Origin: JBHJOF01 sp050330055
GTDB taxonomy: Bacteria > Pseudomonadota > Alphaproteobacteria > Kiloniellales > JAKSDN01
NCBI GenBank assembly: GCA_050330055.1
Contig: JBHJOF010000172.1
Span: forward strand, 1 to 5,409
Length of the DNA stretch: 5,409 nucleotides
Reading direction: 5' to 3'
The notes beneath the pieces were generated by a model. That model was not told the DNA's origin, made no database searches, and saw nothing but the letters and a program-made list of their open reading frames with translations. Made by a program: the position numbers and the translations under genes. Shown here piece by piece: positions 5,394 through 5,409 of this stretch (the stretch's first letter is position 1; the number at the start of each line of letters is the position of its first letter).

Positions 5394-5409
5394 GGTTTCG
5401 AGACGGCGT
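5394..5409 (+). repeat. Third REP-like copy, cut by window end
   Basis: TTCGAGACGGCGT (5397-5409) matches the corresponding part of copy A (5276-5288) at 12 of 13 bases, in the same orientation. The rest lies beyond the window. It shows that the cluster continues to the right. Confidence 0.55.

Noticed and set aside
5271..5409. CRISPR array
   Set aside because: The copies are inverted relative to one another, palindromic and irregularly spaced, without spacer-sized unique units.

Overview
The window is a GC-rich bacterial chromosome segment. Its gene content and order, hemE (reverse) facing away from ppsR-maf-aroE-coaE-dnaQ (forward), is the arrangement known to flank the chromosomal replication origin in many Alphaproteobacteria; Caulobacter is the best-studied case, with Cori lying between hemE and the first gene of this cluster. 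The organism is therefore most likely an alphaproteobacterium. The protein motifs (an alpha-type Maf with ADQ and GAYQIEG, a short DnaQ with a basic/proline-rich tail) agree with this. Genus cannot be told from the window.

Layout: positions 1-948 carry the 5' 316 codons of hemE on the minus strand; its 3' end is outside the window. Positions 949-1389 are a 441-bp non-coding divergent region. It holds an AT-rich patch next to hemE, four DnaA-box-like nonamers in two pairs, several inverted repeats and three GANTC sites, and is my candidate for the replication origin (oriC). Positions 1390-5077 are a tightly packed forward gene set: ppsR (regulator of PEP-forming enzymes), maf (nucleotide pyrophosphatase), aroE (shikimate dehydrogenase, 4-bp overlap with maf), coaE (dephospho-CoA kinase) and dnaQ (DNA polymerase III proofreading subunit). 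Gaps of -4 to 22 bp suggest one transcription unit. Positions 5078-5409 have no convincing gene. They contain a small hairpin that could terminate the operon, then a cluster of REP-like palindromic repeats arranged as a large imperfect inverted repeat, with a third copy cut by the window end.

The genes do not form a single pathway: they cover heme synthesis, carbon-flux regulation, nucleotide sanitation, aromatic synthesis, CoA synthesis and replication fidelity. Their common feature is position. They run away from the presumed origin on both sides, on the leading strand and at high replication-associated dosage. No new enzyme system is evident. The parts most worth a second look are the origin architecture and the palindromic repeat cluster.
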